From: MED-G105 sp039814575
Lineage (GTDB): Bacteria > Pseudomonadota > Alphaproteobacteria > Caulobacterales > Parvularculaceae
Assembly: GCA_039814575.1 (NCBI GenBank)
Contig: JBCCAY010000009.1
Coordinates: forward strand, 1-64,000
DNA length: 64,000 bases
Direction: 5' to 3'
Numbering within the stretch: the stretch's first letter is position 1; each line of letters opens with the position of its first letter. Made by a program: the position numbers and the translations under genes. Shown piece by piece: positions 9,055-17,300 of this stretch. The notes under the pieces are model-generated. The model saw only the letters and a list, made by a program, of their open reading frames with translations. It was not told where the DNA came from and made no database searches.

Positions 9055-10257
9055 ATGCAAATTCAATCGGTCACAAGCTATACATCCCCCAAATATCCTC
9101 ACCTCATGTGGGTGGAGGTTGAAACCAAGGATGGGTTCACAGGACTTGGCGAGACCTATTATTGGCCTGAAGCGTCAAGCGCCTATGTGCATGAAGCGAT
9201 CGCGCCCATCCTCATGGATGAATCTTCCATCTGTGTAGAGAAATTAGTTCAGCTTTTTCTACGCAATCGATTGACGTCCGGCCGAATGAGCCTTGAAACA
9301 CGTGCATTTTCTGCGGTCGAGTGCGCACTAATCGATATTGAAGCCAAGCGCGCTAAGCAATCGCTCGGCGAATTTCTCGGTGGGACGGTACGTGACAAAA
9401 TTCGGGTCTATAACACCGGCGGCTCTCGCCTATCATTTGATGCACTTGAAACGTTTTTGTCAGGCCTCAAAGCCGAAGGGGTTAGCGCGTTCAAGATCAC
9501 CCCATACCACCAGTATGTCGAAGCAACGTCCGGCCAATACATCGGACGCCGCGAACTCGAAGAAGCGCGCACCAATCTAATGGCGATGCGCGACTCGTTA
9601 GGCGATGATGTTGAGTTAATGATCGAAATGGGCTGCCGGTGGCAACCCTATGCGGCGCGCCAGATCATGAATTCCATACGCGAATTGCAGGTCTTGTGGG
9701 TCGAAGACCCCATCGTCATAGACTCTCCCAAGACACTTGGCGATCTGCGGCGGGAGTGCGGCGTCCCCCTCGCCGTTAGCGAGTACACGGCGACAATTCA
9801 TGGGCTGACGGAATATTATAATCAAAGCGCCGTCGACGTCGTAATGATAGACGTCGGCTGGGTTGGCGGCGTTATGGAAGCGAGAAAAGTTGCAACAATC
9901 GCGGAACAACATCGCCGCCCCGTAACATTCCACGATTTTACCGGCCCCCTCGCTTATGTCCTCGGCGCACAGATGTCATGCGTCGTGCCGAACGCTTTCA
10001 TACAAGAAAGCGCCACGGATTTTTATTCGACCTGGTACCTCGACGTTGTCGATCAACTGCCCCATTTAAACGCTGGTTTTGTTTCTCCACCGACGGGCGA
10101 CGGCGTCGGCGCCGCCCTCACCGATACGTTTAAACGTGACGGCCAAACCCGCATTCAGACCTCTCGCCAAAACGCGACGGGCGGCTCTCGATGGCAAACA
10201 TTAGACGCGCTCGGCTATGTTTTCGCAGAATCTAATCTACTGCACTTAGACCGGTAG
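9055..10257 (+). CDS. Enolase-superfamily sugar-acid dehydratase (mandelate racemase/galactonate dehydratase-like)
   Basis: 400 residues with the two-domain enolase-superfamily layout: capping domain (about 1-120), then a beta barrel. Metal ligands appear as Glu in MIEMGCRW, Glu in WVEDPI and Glu in VSEYTAT. A conserved His in TFHDFTGPL resembles the catalytic His of galactonate/mannonate-type dehydratases. The expected reaction is syn or anti dehydration of a sugar acid to its 2-keto-3-deoxy form, feeding the aldolase encoded just upstream. The protein ends with about 40 residues beyond the usual barrel. Exact substrate cannot be told. Located between aldolase and M24 genes in one direction, with small gaps. 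Confidence 0.87.
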   Translation: MQIQSVTSYTSPKYPHLMWVEVETKDGFTGLGETYYWPEASSAYVHEAIAPILMDESSICVEKLVQLFLRNRLTSGRMSLETRAFSAVECALIDIEAKRAKQSLGEFLGGTVRDKIRVYNTGGSRLSFDALETFLSGLKAEGVSAFKITPYHQYVEATSGQYIGRRELEEARTNLMAMRDSLGDDVELMIEMGCRWQPYAARQIMNSIRELQVLWVEDPIVIDSPKTLGDLRRECGVPLAVSEYTATIHGLTEYYNQSAVDVVMIDVGWVGGVMEARKVATIAEQHRRPVTFHDFTGPLAYVLGAQMSCVVPNAFIQESATDFYSTWYLDVVDQLPHLNAGFVSPPTGDGVGAALTDTFKRDGQTRIQTSRQNATGGSRWQTLDALGYVFAESNLLHLDR

Positions 10258-10305
10258 CGAGTTTACGTCGCGTCATACGGCGTGACCCAACGAGTTAAGA
10301 TAAAG

Positions 10306-11478
10306 ATGATTAAAGAAACTGTATCTCCTAGCGGCATAACGTATAAAGAGTATGATCGTCGTTGGTCTTCGGCATTGGAACGCCTTCGCGCTCTAAACGC
10401 CGATGCGCTGATCGTCACGAATAGCACGCATATTGATTACCTCATTGGCCATGACGCCAGAGGAGCGGATATGGCGCCGTTTTTCGTCATAGTGGCGCCC
10501 AATACGCCTCGGACCCTTATTTGTCGCGGCATGGAAGCCGTCAGCGTCGAAGCCGAAGCCATTCCTGTAGATATGTACACGTACTTTAGCGGCGTCGAAG
10601 ATGCGATTCCGTTATGGGCGGAGACGCTAAAGCGCCTTGGCTTCAAAAAAGCAAAAATCGCGCTAGAGCTAGATACATGGGGGCTCTGCCATAAAGATGT
10701 TACCGACCTCCAAGGGCTTCTACCGACAATAGATATTGTCGACGGCACCTCAGTTATCGCAGAGGCGATAGACATAAAATCTGCCGAGGAAATTTCTCAC
10801 ATTCGCCGATGCATTGGGTACACCGATCTGATGTTCGATACATGGTTTCAAAGTTTGCGCCTCGGGATATCTGAATACGAGTCGCAAGCACGTGTGTTAT
10901 CGACGTTGGAGACAATAACGTCAGACGATGTAGAGGTGTTGCGTCACGAGACCAATACCTTGTTTGGCAAGCGAACCCGCCTTCCTCACGGCAACGCATC
11001 AAAACGCAATTTTCTGAACACTGGCGATATCGCAACCTTTGAAGCGGCGCCATTTGTCCATGGATACGCTGCTGGGTATTGCCGAACGGCGATTTTTCAA
11101 GGACGGCACAAAAAAGCAGAAGAACTGCATGCGCTTTCCGATGAAGCCGTCCAAACGGGAATTGATATTGTAAAGCCGGGCGTCAGCGCAGGTTTGGTTG
11201 ATGAAGCGATCCGCGGCGTGTTGGTTAAAGCCGGCCGCACATCCTGTTACCGACATAGAAGCGGATATTCACACGGGTTTCATTGGAATCATCGTGGCGG
11301 CATTTCCTTGCGACCCGGCGCCTCGAAACTGATTGAGAAAGACATGGTGCTTTTCTTGACCTGCTTTCTTTACGACGAAAGCGGCGATTTTGGCGTTGTC
11401 ACAAGCGACCCGGTGCTCGTCACCCAAAATGGGTGTGAAGTACTGACAAAATCCTCGCGCGACATTCGATTCATATAA
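10306..11478 (+). CDS. Creatinase-like M24 family protein without metal ligands
   Basis: About 390 residues from the ATG at 10306 (a GTG at 10282 is an alternative). It has the creatinase/prolidase layout: an N-terminal alpha/beta domain (ERLRALNADALIVTNSTHIDYL) and a C-terminal pita-bread domain. In metallo-aminopeptidases of this fold two Asp, one His and two Glu hold the metals. Here the Asp-Asp motif reads FEAAPFVHGYAAGYCRT and the Glu positions near VLFLTCF and VVTSDPVLVT are replaced, so a metal-free creatinase-type C-N hydrolase or another activity is more likely than a peptidase. HGFHWNHRGG retains histidines in the active-site area. Third gene of the aldolase-dehydratase operon. Confidence 0.83.
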   Translation: MIKETVSPSGITYKEYDRRWSSALERLRALNADALIVTNSTHIDYLIGHDARGADMAPFFVIVAPNTPRTLICRGMEAVSVEAEAIPVDMYTYFSGVEDAIPLWAETLKRLGFKKAKIALELDTWGLCHKDVTDLQGLLPTIDIVDGTSVIAEAIDIKSAEEISHIRRCIGYTDLMFDTWFQSLRLGISEYESQARVLSTLETITSDDVEVLRHETNTLFGKRTRLPHGNASKRNFLNTGDIATFEAAPFVHGYAAGYCRTAIFQGRHKKAEELHALSDEAVQTGIDIVKPGVSAGLVDEAIRGVLVKAGRTSCYRHRSGYSHGFHWNHRGGISLRPGASKLIEKDMVLFLTCFLYDESGDFGVVTSDPVLVTQNGCEVLTKSSRDIRFI

Positions 11479-11642
11479 GAACATACCTCCAAAACTAGAA
11501 AGCGACGTCGCATCAAAATCGAACCTCAATTCACGATGAAGCAATGCAGTTCTAAGTCCCGTCGACACAAGGTCATAACCAATCCTTGAGAGGCGCCAAA
11601 GTTAGAAATCTCTTGAAGGGTCGTTTCGCGGCTCGGCTCAAA

Positions 11643-11897
11643 TCAACGCGCCAGCAACCCTTTTGCCTGCTCTCGCCGCTCGCGCGTGGCGGCACACGTC
11701 ACGTCAGGATACCCGCCACAGCGCGCCGTCTTTTGCTTACCGCCAAACCGGTAGGCCAATTGCCAGAGCCGCGACGCGTTCGGTTTTACGGGCAGATACA
11801 GCTCACCGCCGTCTCTCAGCTTATACGTTTTATCTTTTGGTTTGGCGGCCTTGCACGCCCAGTCAGACAAAGGCGAGTTGGTATCACTCCCCGACAA
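11643..11897 (-). pseudogene. Truncated tyrosine-recombinase (P4-type integrase), Arm-binding domain only
   Basis: 84 codons matching the N-terminal DNA arm-binding domain (DUF4102 type) of tRNA-targeting integrases: LSDWACKAAKPKDK, YKLRDGGELYLPVKP, LWQLAYRFGGKQKTARCGGYPDV, then an RERREQAKGLLA helix. Intact proteins are about 400 residues; the core-binding and catalytic domains with the Arg-His-Arg-Tyr residues are absent. Translation stops at TGA just where the linker begins, and a few following codons (EPSRE) faintly resemble the usual continuation, so decay by nonsense mutation plus deletion is likely. It starts 225 bases from the 3' end of tRNA-Ser and reads away from it, as integrase genes of islands do. 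Confidence 0.85.
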
Positions 11898-12122
11898 GGC
11901 ACGACAAATACCAACAAACTACCAACAGTGCTTTGATGTTCCGTGTCTATGCTTGTCCGGATTGTATAACCAATGCCAAGCTTTTCAACGACTTAATGGG
12001 GCTTTGTCCGCCCCTGTCGGAGACGAAGGAAAAAACTTCGAACTCTGACCAAGGCCACGACCGTGGTCCGGGCGGTCAGCCCACCCTCGCGGAGCGCCTT
12101 TGGCGCGTGAGCGACATAAAAC

Positions 12123-12212
12123 TGGCGGAGAGAGGGGGATTCGAACCCCCGGAACACTTGCGTGCTCAACGGTTTTCGAGACCGCCCCGTTCAACCACTC
12201 CGGCACCTCTCC
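12123..12212 (-). tRNA. tRNA-Ser (anticodon CGA)
   Basis: A 90-base class II tRNA with encoded CCA. On the minus strand the acceptor arm GGAGAGG pairs with TCTCTCC (one G-U). The anticodon arm GCGGT-CTCGAAA-ACCGT gives anticodon CGA, reading UCG. A long variable arm and the GGTTCGAATCC T-loop follow. The truncated integrase gene lies next to its 3' end, so it is the probable attachment site of the accessory region. Confidence 0.95.
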
Positions 12213-12275
12213 AATCAGGACGTCGTAGGTGCCGGAAGCTTCGCATAAAATCAAGCCGGCTTGGTTAATGTCTTT

Positions 12276-12305
12276 TAGAAAGCCCCCCATTAGAAAGCCC
12301 CCCAT
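12276..12305. repeat. Perfect 15-bp tandem duplication before rplU
   Basis: Two head-to-tail copies of TAGAAAGCCCCCCAT in the gap between tRNA-Ser and rplU, about 210 bases upstream of the rplU start. One of several similar duplications in the window. Confidence 0.9.
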
Positions 12306-12512
12306 GCCGTTTGATGAATGGCCCCCGATTGCATCCCTGATCGGCTGGCGCGGCTCTTTGGTCGATCAAGGCGACGTCTAGCTGGTTGACGCCCCCTCCT
12401 CGTCCCTCTAATAGCTCTTTTTTTGAAAAAGCTGGGCGCATGAACCTAGCGGTGAAAAAGAACAAAACGCCCCCGGCGCGCTCAGCGCGACTTGGGACAG
12501 GAGTTGTTGGAC

Positions 12513-13112
12513 ATGTACGCAGTCGTAAAAACCGGCGGCAAGCAATATCGCGTCGCCAAAGACGACGTCATCACCATTGAAAAACTGACGGCGGACGCCG
12601 GCGACATTATTACGCTCGACAGCGTTCTTATGGTCGCTGACGGCGACGACGTCACCGTTGGCGCGCCCTTCGTCGAAGGCGCCGCGGTCGCCGGCGAAAT
12701 CGTCGAGCATAATCGGGCGAAAAAGGTCGTTATCTTTAAGAAACGCCGCCGCCAGAACTACCGCCGCAAAATGGGTCACCGCCAGCATCACACCGTATTG
12801 CGGGTGACGGAAATCCTCACCGGCGGCGCAAAACCTTCCGCTGCGGCGGCGAAAGCAAAGCCGGCGGCGAAAGAAGCCGCCCCGGCAGCGAGCGCCGACG
12901 GCGACGATCTGAAGAAACTGTCTGGCGTCGGCCCGGCCCTAGAGAAGAAACTGCATGACGCGGGCGTCACGACGTTCGCGCAAATCGCGGCATGGCGCCC
13001 GGCGGAGATCGCCGAGTTTGACGAAAAATTATCTTTCAAGGGCCGTATTGAGCGGGAGAACTGGGTCGAACAGACCAAAGCCCTCGCGAACGGCGAAGAG
13101 CCGTCGGCATAG
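12513..13112 (+). CDS. rplU: 50S ribosomal protein bL21 with C-terminal helix-hairpin-helix extension
   Basis: 199 residues. Residues 1-103 are standard bL21 (MYAVVKTGGKQYRV at the start, KKRRRQNYRRKMGHRQ for rRNA contact). An Ala/Lys/Pro-rich linker at ~105-130 leads to a helix-hairpin-helix domain (DLKKLSGVGPALEKKL, then an FKGRIERENWVEQ end). This extension is known from other alphaproteobacterial L21 proteins; its role is unclear, perhaps extra RNA or assembly-factor contact. GGACAGGAG about ten bases before the ATG fixes the start; a GTG-less upstream extension is not needed. rpmA follows 11 bases after the stop, as in nearly all bacteria, so both are made from one mRNA. Confidence 0.97.
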   Translation: MYAVVKTGGKQYRVAKDDVITIEKLTADAGDIITLDSVLMVADGDDVTVGAPFVEGAAVAGEIVEHNRAKKVVIFKKRRRQNYRRKMGHRQHHTVLRVTEILTGGAKPSAAAAKAKPAAKEAAPAASADGDDLKKLSGVGPALEKKLHDAGVTTFAQIAAWRPAEIAEFDEKLSFKGRIERENWVEQTKALANGEEPSA

Positions 13113-13123
13113 GAGTTTGAATC

Positions 13124-13378
13124 ATGGCGCATAAAAAAGCAGGCGGTTCATCGCGGAACGGACGCGACTCAGAAGGCCGCCGCCTCGGTGTGAAGAAATA
13201 CGGCGGCGAGCACGTCATTCCGGGCAACATCATCATCCGCCAGCGCGGCACGAAGTTTCATCCGGGCGACAATGTCGGGATGGGCAAAGATCACACGATC
13301 TTCGCGCTCGTCGAAGGCAAAGTGTCTTTCGCGCAAAAAGCGGGCGGGCGTAATTTTGTCTCTGTGGTCGTCAATTAG
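13124..13378 (+). CDS. rpmA: 50S ribosomal protein bL27
   Basis: 84 residues, the normal size. It has the flexible N-terminus MAHKKAGGSSRNGRDS that reaches towards the peptidyl-transferase centre, and the core GVKKYGGEHVIPGNIIIRQRGTKFHPG. The N-terminus is the mature-like short form, not the cleaved Firmicutes form. AGGAG precedes the ATG by eight bases. Second gene of the rplU-rpmA operon, with a hairpin terminator about 200 bases downstream. Confidence 0.98.
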   Translation: MAHKKAGGSSRNGRDSEGRRLGVKKYGGEHVIPGNIIIRQRGTKFHPGDNVGMGKDHTIFALVEGKVSFAQKAGGRNFVSVVVN

Positions 13379-13575
13379 ACGGCCACCCTTTCCTACCCCA
13401 CAATTTCCTAAATAGAGCGTCGCGCGTCGAACATCCGCGGGCTCTTTAGCAAGGCGGCTGCGGCGAACGTAGGCGTGCGGTTCGCCGTCGATCGATGTTT
13501 AACGGCGCATGCGCGCCACTTTGTTAGCGTCAACGAGTTAACGTCACTGTGTTAGCGCCAATTATAAGCGCCAAT

Positions 13576-13601
13576 GACCGGTACAAGACCGGTCTTTTTT
13601 T
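13576..13601 (+). terminator. Rho-independent terminator after rplU-rpmA
   Basis: Stem GACCGGT/ACCGGTC with a five-base loop, followed immediately by a run of T residues. It lies about 200 bases after rpmA; the sequence between holds no gene. Confidence 0.75.
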
Positions 13602-13920
13602 ATTCCAGCTCCTGTTCACAACATATATCGACGAGTTCATTTGACCGTTTGCGCCTATCCTCCGTTTTGTTGGGTTGGCGCGCCTCGCTGCACAGCCTAG
13701 ATCCTAGCGCAATACTCCTAAGCCGCGCTTCAAGCTTTAGCCTTGTCGGGCGCTGCTACGCCCCTCTCCGCAGCATAACACGACGCCGCTAATACAATCC
13801 TTTAGTGCGAACATAGCGCTTGCAATCTTCTTAGCGCATTCGCAAAATGCGTCGAAGCCTGCACCGGTATTGGCCTCGTCATTATTCGCGTACGGTTCAT
13901 TTGTCTCTTAGGGGATTTCC
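13602..13920. other. Upstream region of the glycine-rich VPLPA-CTERM gene
   Basis: No gene recognised. It presumably contains the promoter and leader of the 715-residue glycine-rich protein, whose GGGGAT ribosome binding site lies just before 13921. Confidence 0.4.
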
Positions 13921-16068
13921 ATGCTTTCTCGAAAACTTATTGCGGCCGGTTTCGGCGGCGTTAGCTTGCTCGCCGTCTCGGCCGGTCTTTCCAGCGCCAA
14001 CGCCGTCATCGTCACGGTCACAGGATCAGCCGGCGCAAAAGGCGCGCCGACGCAAGAAGGCGAAGCCGGCGAAAACGCCGTTGCGGACGCTGGCTTTACG
14101 ACAGTCAATGACGATCCCTCGAACCGTGCCTTCGCCACCGGCGGCTTTGCCGGCCAAGGCGGCGATGCCGCTGGAGCCCTGCCCCCTGGCAAAGGCGGGC
14201 GAGGCGGAAACGCGACCGCGCGGGCGAGCGCTGGTAAAGGCGCGACACCGGGTGAATTTTCAGAGGCCAACGCCGTCGCCCGCAACGGTGAAGGGCCCGG
14301 TAGCCCATTTAACGGAGACGGCGGCGATGGCGGAGACGCCGACGCATATGCGTTTTTGGCGCCGGCAGGCGACGGTCCCGGACAAAACGTGCGTGCGGAG
14401 AGCTTTGCAGGCGACGGCGGGGCCGGCAATGGCTTTGCCGGCGGACAAGGCGGCATCGCCACGGCGCGCGCTGAACTTTCCGGCGAGAACCGCATTGGCG
14501 ACAGCGCCCACCGCGCGAGCGTTACGGCCGTCTCCGGCGATGGCGGTTTCGGCGACGGCCGAGGCGGCGATGGCGGCGAAGCGGTGCTCATGAATCCCGT
14601 GTCGACATCCCTAGACGGATCGACGGTGATTTTTGCCGAAGCGACTGGCGGTGAAGGCGGCGCATCAAGAAACGGCGTCGGCGGCGATGGCGGGCGCGGC
14701 TATGTGGAACAAACACTAACGCTTAACAATGCCGATTCCGTTGATGTTCGGCTAAACGCGAACGGAGGACGAGGCGGCGACACGGAGCGCGGCACGCTAA
14801 ATGGGATATTAAGCGGCAGCGGCGGCGACGCCGTCGCAAAAGCGACGGCAATTAACACAAACGCCGATGCGAGCCCGAACTCGGGCGTCTTGGCGTCGAC
14901 CATCGCCATCAGCGGCGGTGTCGGGCAGGCCTCAACACCAGGAGAAATCGGCAAAGCGGGCGATGCAGAAGCGATATCAGTCGCGCGCACCAATTCTCGC
15001 CAGAACATTGACGCCAACGCCACCGCTCGCGCTGGCTCGACGAACGCCCGCTTGGTCAACGGCGCTTACGTTCAGGGCGAAGGTGGAACCGCGATCGCCA
15101 GTGCCAACACCGAAGCATTTTCGATGCGCACCGCCGTTTCTGCTGATGCTGATGCGCGTGCGTCCGGCGGCAAGCTGGCGGAGGCCTTTAGCCGCACCCG
15201 CGGGCAATCGTTCAGCGGCACGGTCGGCGCGGCGACGAACAATCAGGGCGTGTCGGCTGTTGCAAGCGTGGACGGTCAATATTTTTCCGAAGGCGTCAAT
15301 GTTAGTCAGTTTAATGATAATTTTGTTGACGTTAAGGCGACGGCTCGGGCCGGTTCTGACATGGTGGGACTGACGGACGAAGACCTTTATTCGTCGGTAA
15401 CATCGATCGTTGATACCGCGACGTTTGGCGAGGCGGGCTCAGTCGGCCGTCAATTGGCGACTGCCAACAACACCGAAGCGCTTGGCGGTCTTACTTTTTT
15501 CGCCAGCGCCGACAATGACTCAAATTTGGCGATGAATTACGAGACACGTTACGTCATCGGCTATGAAGACGATGCTTTAAGCGTCAATAACGGCGATATT
15601 TTTAAACTTGCGTTCGGCGACGTCATCGTCTCAGGCGACGGCTTCGATCTTTTGGAAATCGACATCACGTACGATACGACAACACTGTTGGATGTAGCGT
15701 TCGCGTCTACGACAGAATTCTTTGATTTCTTTACTGATGGTATTTTCCAAACAGCCCTGCCGGGCGAAGGCACATTCAGCGGCACGACCTTTACGATTGA
15801 TATCAATTATGTGGGCACGAGCCCGCAAGCCGCCCCTCTAATCGCCGCGCGCAGTCTATCGAGCGCCACCGCTGCGAGCATCGCCGGCACAGCCTTTGGG
15901 TTCAATCTACTCTTCGGCGGCGGGCAAGGCTTCTTTGTCGCCGGCGGTCATGGCGGCGGCGTCACGCCGGAGATTCCGCTTCCAGCGGCGGCGTGGATCT
16001 TCCTCGCCGGCCTTGGAGGCTTAAGCTTCAACGCCTCACGCCGTCGCAAACCGTCAGCATCAAAATAA
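13921..16068 (+). CDS. Large glycine-rich exported protein with VPLPA-type C-terminal sorting signal
   Basis: 715 residues. It has a signal peptide of about 27 residues (LLAVSAGLSSANA). Residues ~30-290 are an irregular glycine-rich repeat region with many GGDGG, GGRGG and GAGG motifs separated by Ala/Asn-rich segments. A Thr/Asn/Ala-rich part follows to ~500, then a more ordered beta-rich domain (~500-660). The C-terminus has the exosortase sorting pattern: EIPLPAAAWIFLAGLGGL, then FNASRRRKPSASK, that is motif, membrane segment and basic tail. Such proteins are anchored or released at the cell surface after cleavage by an exosortase. The function of the repeats is unknown; a matrix, adhesin or biofilm role is inference. 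The start is supported by GGGGAT. A strong hairpin terminator follows. Confidence 0.85.
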   Translation: MLSRKLIAAGFGGVSLLAVSAGLSSANAVIVTVTGSAGAKGAPTQEGEAGENAVADAGFTTVNDDPSNRAFATGGFAGQGGDAAGALPPGKGGRGGNATARASAGKGATPGEFSEANAVARNGEGPGSPFNGDGGDGGDADAYAFLAPAGDGPGQNVRAESFAGDGGAGNGFAGGQGGIATARAELSGENRIGDSAHRASVTAVSGDGGFGDGRGGDGGEAVLMNPVSTSLDGSTVIFAEATGGEGGASRNGVGGDGGRGYVEQTLTLNNADSVDVRLNANGGRGGDTERGTLNGILSGSGGDAVAKATAINTNADASPNSGVLASTIAISGGVGQASTPGEIGKAGDAEAISVARTNSRQNIDANATARAGSTNARLVNGAYVQGEGGTAIASANTEAFSMRTAVSADADARASGGKLAEAFSRTRGQSFSGTVGAATNNQGVSAVASVDGQYFSEGVNVSQFNDNFVDVKATARAGSDMVGLTDEDLYSSVTSIVDTATFGEAGSVGRQLATANNTEALGGLTFFASADNDSNLAMNYETRYVIGYEDDALSVNNGDIFKLAFGDVIVSGDGFDLLEIDITYDTTTLLDVAFASTTEFFDFFTDGIFQTALPGEGTFSGTTFTIDINYVGTSPQAAPLIAARSLSSATAASIAGTAFGFNLLFGGGQGFFVAGGHGGGVTPEIPLPAAAWIFLAGLGGLSFNASRRRKPSASK

Positions 16069-16095
16069 AAACTGACGTTTAATCCTATCGCAACA

Positions 16096-16140
16096 AGGCG
16101 ATGTTTGACGACCTTTTGGTCTGTCCAACATCGCCTTTTT
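16096..16140 (+). terminator. Rho-independent terminator of the glycine-rich protein gene
   Basis: Ten-base stem AGGCGATGTT/AACATCGCCT with a 21-base loop and a T-run after the 3' arm, 28 bases after the stop codon. On the other strand there is no clear T-run, so it serves mainly the plus-strand gene. Confidence 0.85.
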
Positions 16141-16160
16141 ACGTTAAACGCAGCTGTCAG

Positions 16161-17129
16161 TTAAACGCCGGTGCGGCCGATCGCTAGGAACTTTTCCCGG
16201 CGATGCGCGCGCAAAGCGTCCGGTCCCAGGGGCTCCAGTTCTTCAATCGCGTGCTCAATGGCGTCGCCGAGCCGTTCAATCGTGAGCACCGGGTCGCGAT
16301 GGGCGCCGCCCACGGGCTCACGCACGATTGTATCAATAACGCCAAGGCCTTTGAGATCGTCAGCGGAGATTTTCATCGCCTCGGCCGCATCCGGCGCTTT
16401 GTTGTCGCCCTTGCCTGCGGCGTCCTTCCACAGGATCGACGCGCAGCCCTCCGGCGAGATCACCGAATAAACCGAATGCTCCAGCATGATGACGGCGTTG
16501 GCCGCCGCGAGCGCCACCGCGCCGCCGGAGCCGCCCTCGCCGACCACCGCCGAAACGACCGGCGAACCGAGGCCGAGGGATTTCTCAGTACACGCCGCGA
16601 TGGCTTCGGCTTGACCGCGTTCTTCAGCGCCGCGCCCCGGATAGGCGCCCGTCGTGTCGACCAGCGTAACCACCGGCAAAGAGAAACGTTCGGCAAGATC
16701 CATAAGGCGGATCGCCTTGCGATAGCCTTCCGGCGAGGCCATGCCGAAATTGTGCTTCACCCGGCCCGGCGTGTCGGAGCCCTTTTCATGCCCCAAAATA
16801 ACAACTGACCGACCGCGAAACCGCGCCGGCCCACCGATAACCGCATGATCGTCGCCAAATTTGCGATCGCCCGCGAGCGGCGTGAAATCGTCTACGAGGT
16901 GCTCGACATAGTCTGAAAAACGCGGGCGGCTAAGATGGCGCGCGACCTGGGTCTTCTCCCAGCGGGAGAGCTTGCCATAGGTCTCAGCCAGGAGCTGATC
17001 GACCTTGCCTTGCAGGCGCTCAATCTCTTCGCCGACATTGACGTCGGCGGCCGTGTCCACTTGCCGAAGCTCTTGAATTTTGCCTTCGAGATCGGCGATC
17101 GGTTTTTCAAAATCGAGATAGGTGCGCAT
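16161..17129 (-). CDS. accA: Acetyl-CoA carboxylase carboxyltransferase subunit alpha
   Basis: 322 residues, typical length. The N-terminal helical part (FEKPIADLEGKIQELR) is followed by the crotonase-fold carboxyltransferase core with HPRFSDYVEHLV-like, DDHAVIGG, VTLVDTTGAYPG, GEGGSGGAVAL and YSVISPEGCASILWKD. It pairs with AccD to move the carboxyl group from carboxybiotin to acetyl-CoA, the first step of fatty acid synthesis. It stands alone here, facing the terminator of the preceding convergent gene. An 11-bp tandem duplication lies about 90 bases upstream of its ATG. Confidence 0.98.
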   Translation of the reverse strand: MRTYLDFEKPIADLEGKIQELRQVDTAADVNVGEEIERLQGKVDQLLAETYGKLSRWEKTQVARHLSRPRFSDYVEHLVDDFTPLAGDRKFGDDHAVIGGPARFRGRSVVILGHEKGSDTPGRVKHNFGMASPEGYRKAIRLMDLAERFSLPVVTLVDTTGAYPGRGAEERGQAEAIAACTEKSLGLGSPVVSAVVGEGGSGGAVALAAANAVIMLEHSVYSVISPEGCASILWKDAAGKGDNKAPDAAEAMKISADDLKGLGVIDTIVREPVGGAHRDPVLTIERLGDAIEHAIEELEPLGPDALRAHRREKFLAIGRTGV

Positions 17130-17215
17130 CAGCCTTAATCTGACCCTTCACTACTTTACCGCCCCGCCGGCGGACCGGGCTGGACGTGGAAATAAGGCGC
17201 CGCGCTTGAGGTTTC

Positions 17216-17239
17216 AATGCGCCTCTAATGCGCCTCTAA
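17216..17239. repeat. Perfect 11-bp tandem duplication upstream of accA
   Basis: AATGCGCCTCT occurs twice head to tail, followed by a further AA, about 90 bases before the accA start on the minus strand. Confidence 0.85.
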
Positions 17240-17300
17240 GGCCAAGGTAAACACCTTGATTTAATTGATTTTTTTACACACTAGCCGGTAGTGATCAAAT

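Noticed and set aside
1..11642. Second copy of the tRNA-Ser 3' end as left attachment site
   Set aside because: I looked for the GGATTCGAACCCC-type sequence with flanks by eye and saw none besides the tRNA itself; a computed search would be needed to be sure.
11985..12305. Open frame spanning the tRNA-Ser gene
   Set aside because: It covers a clear tRNA and a tandem duplication and has no protein similarity.
13847..14593. Long open frames on other frames of the glycine-rich gene
   Set aside because: GC-rich repetitive coding DNA opens all frames; the signal peptide and sorting tail identify the true frame.
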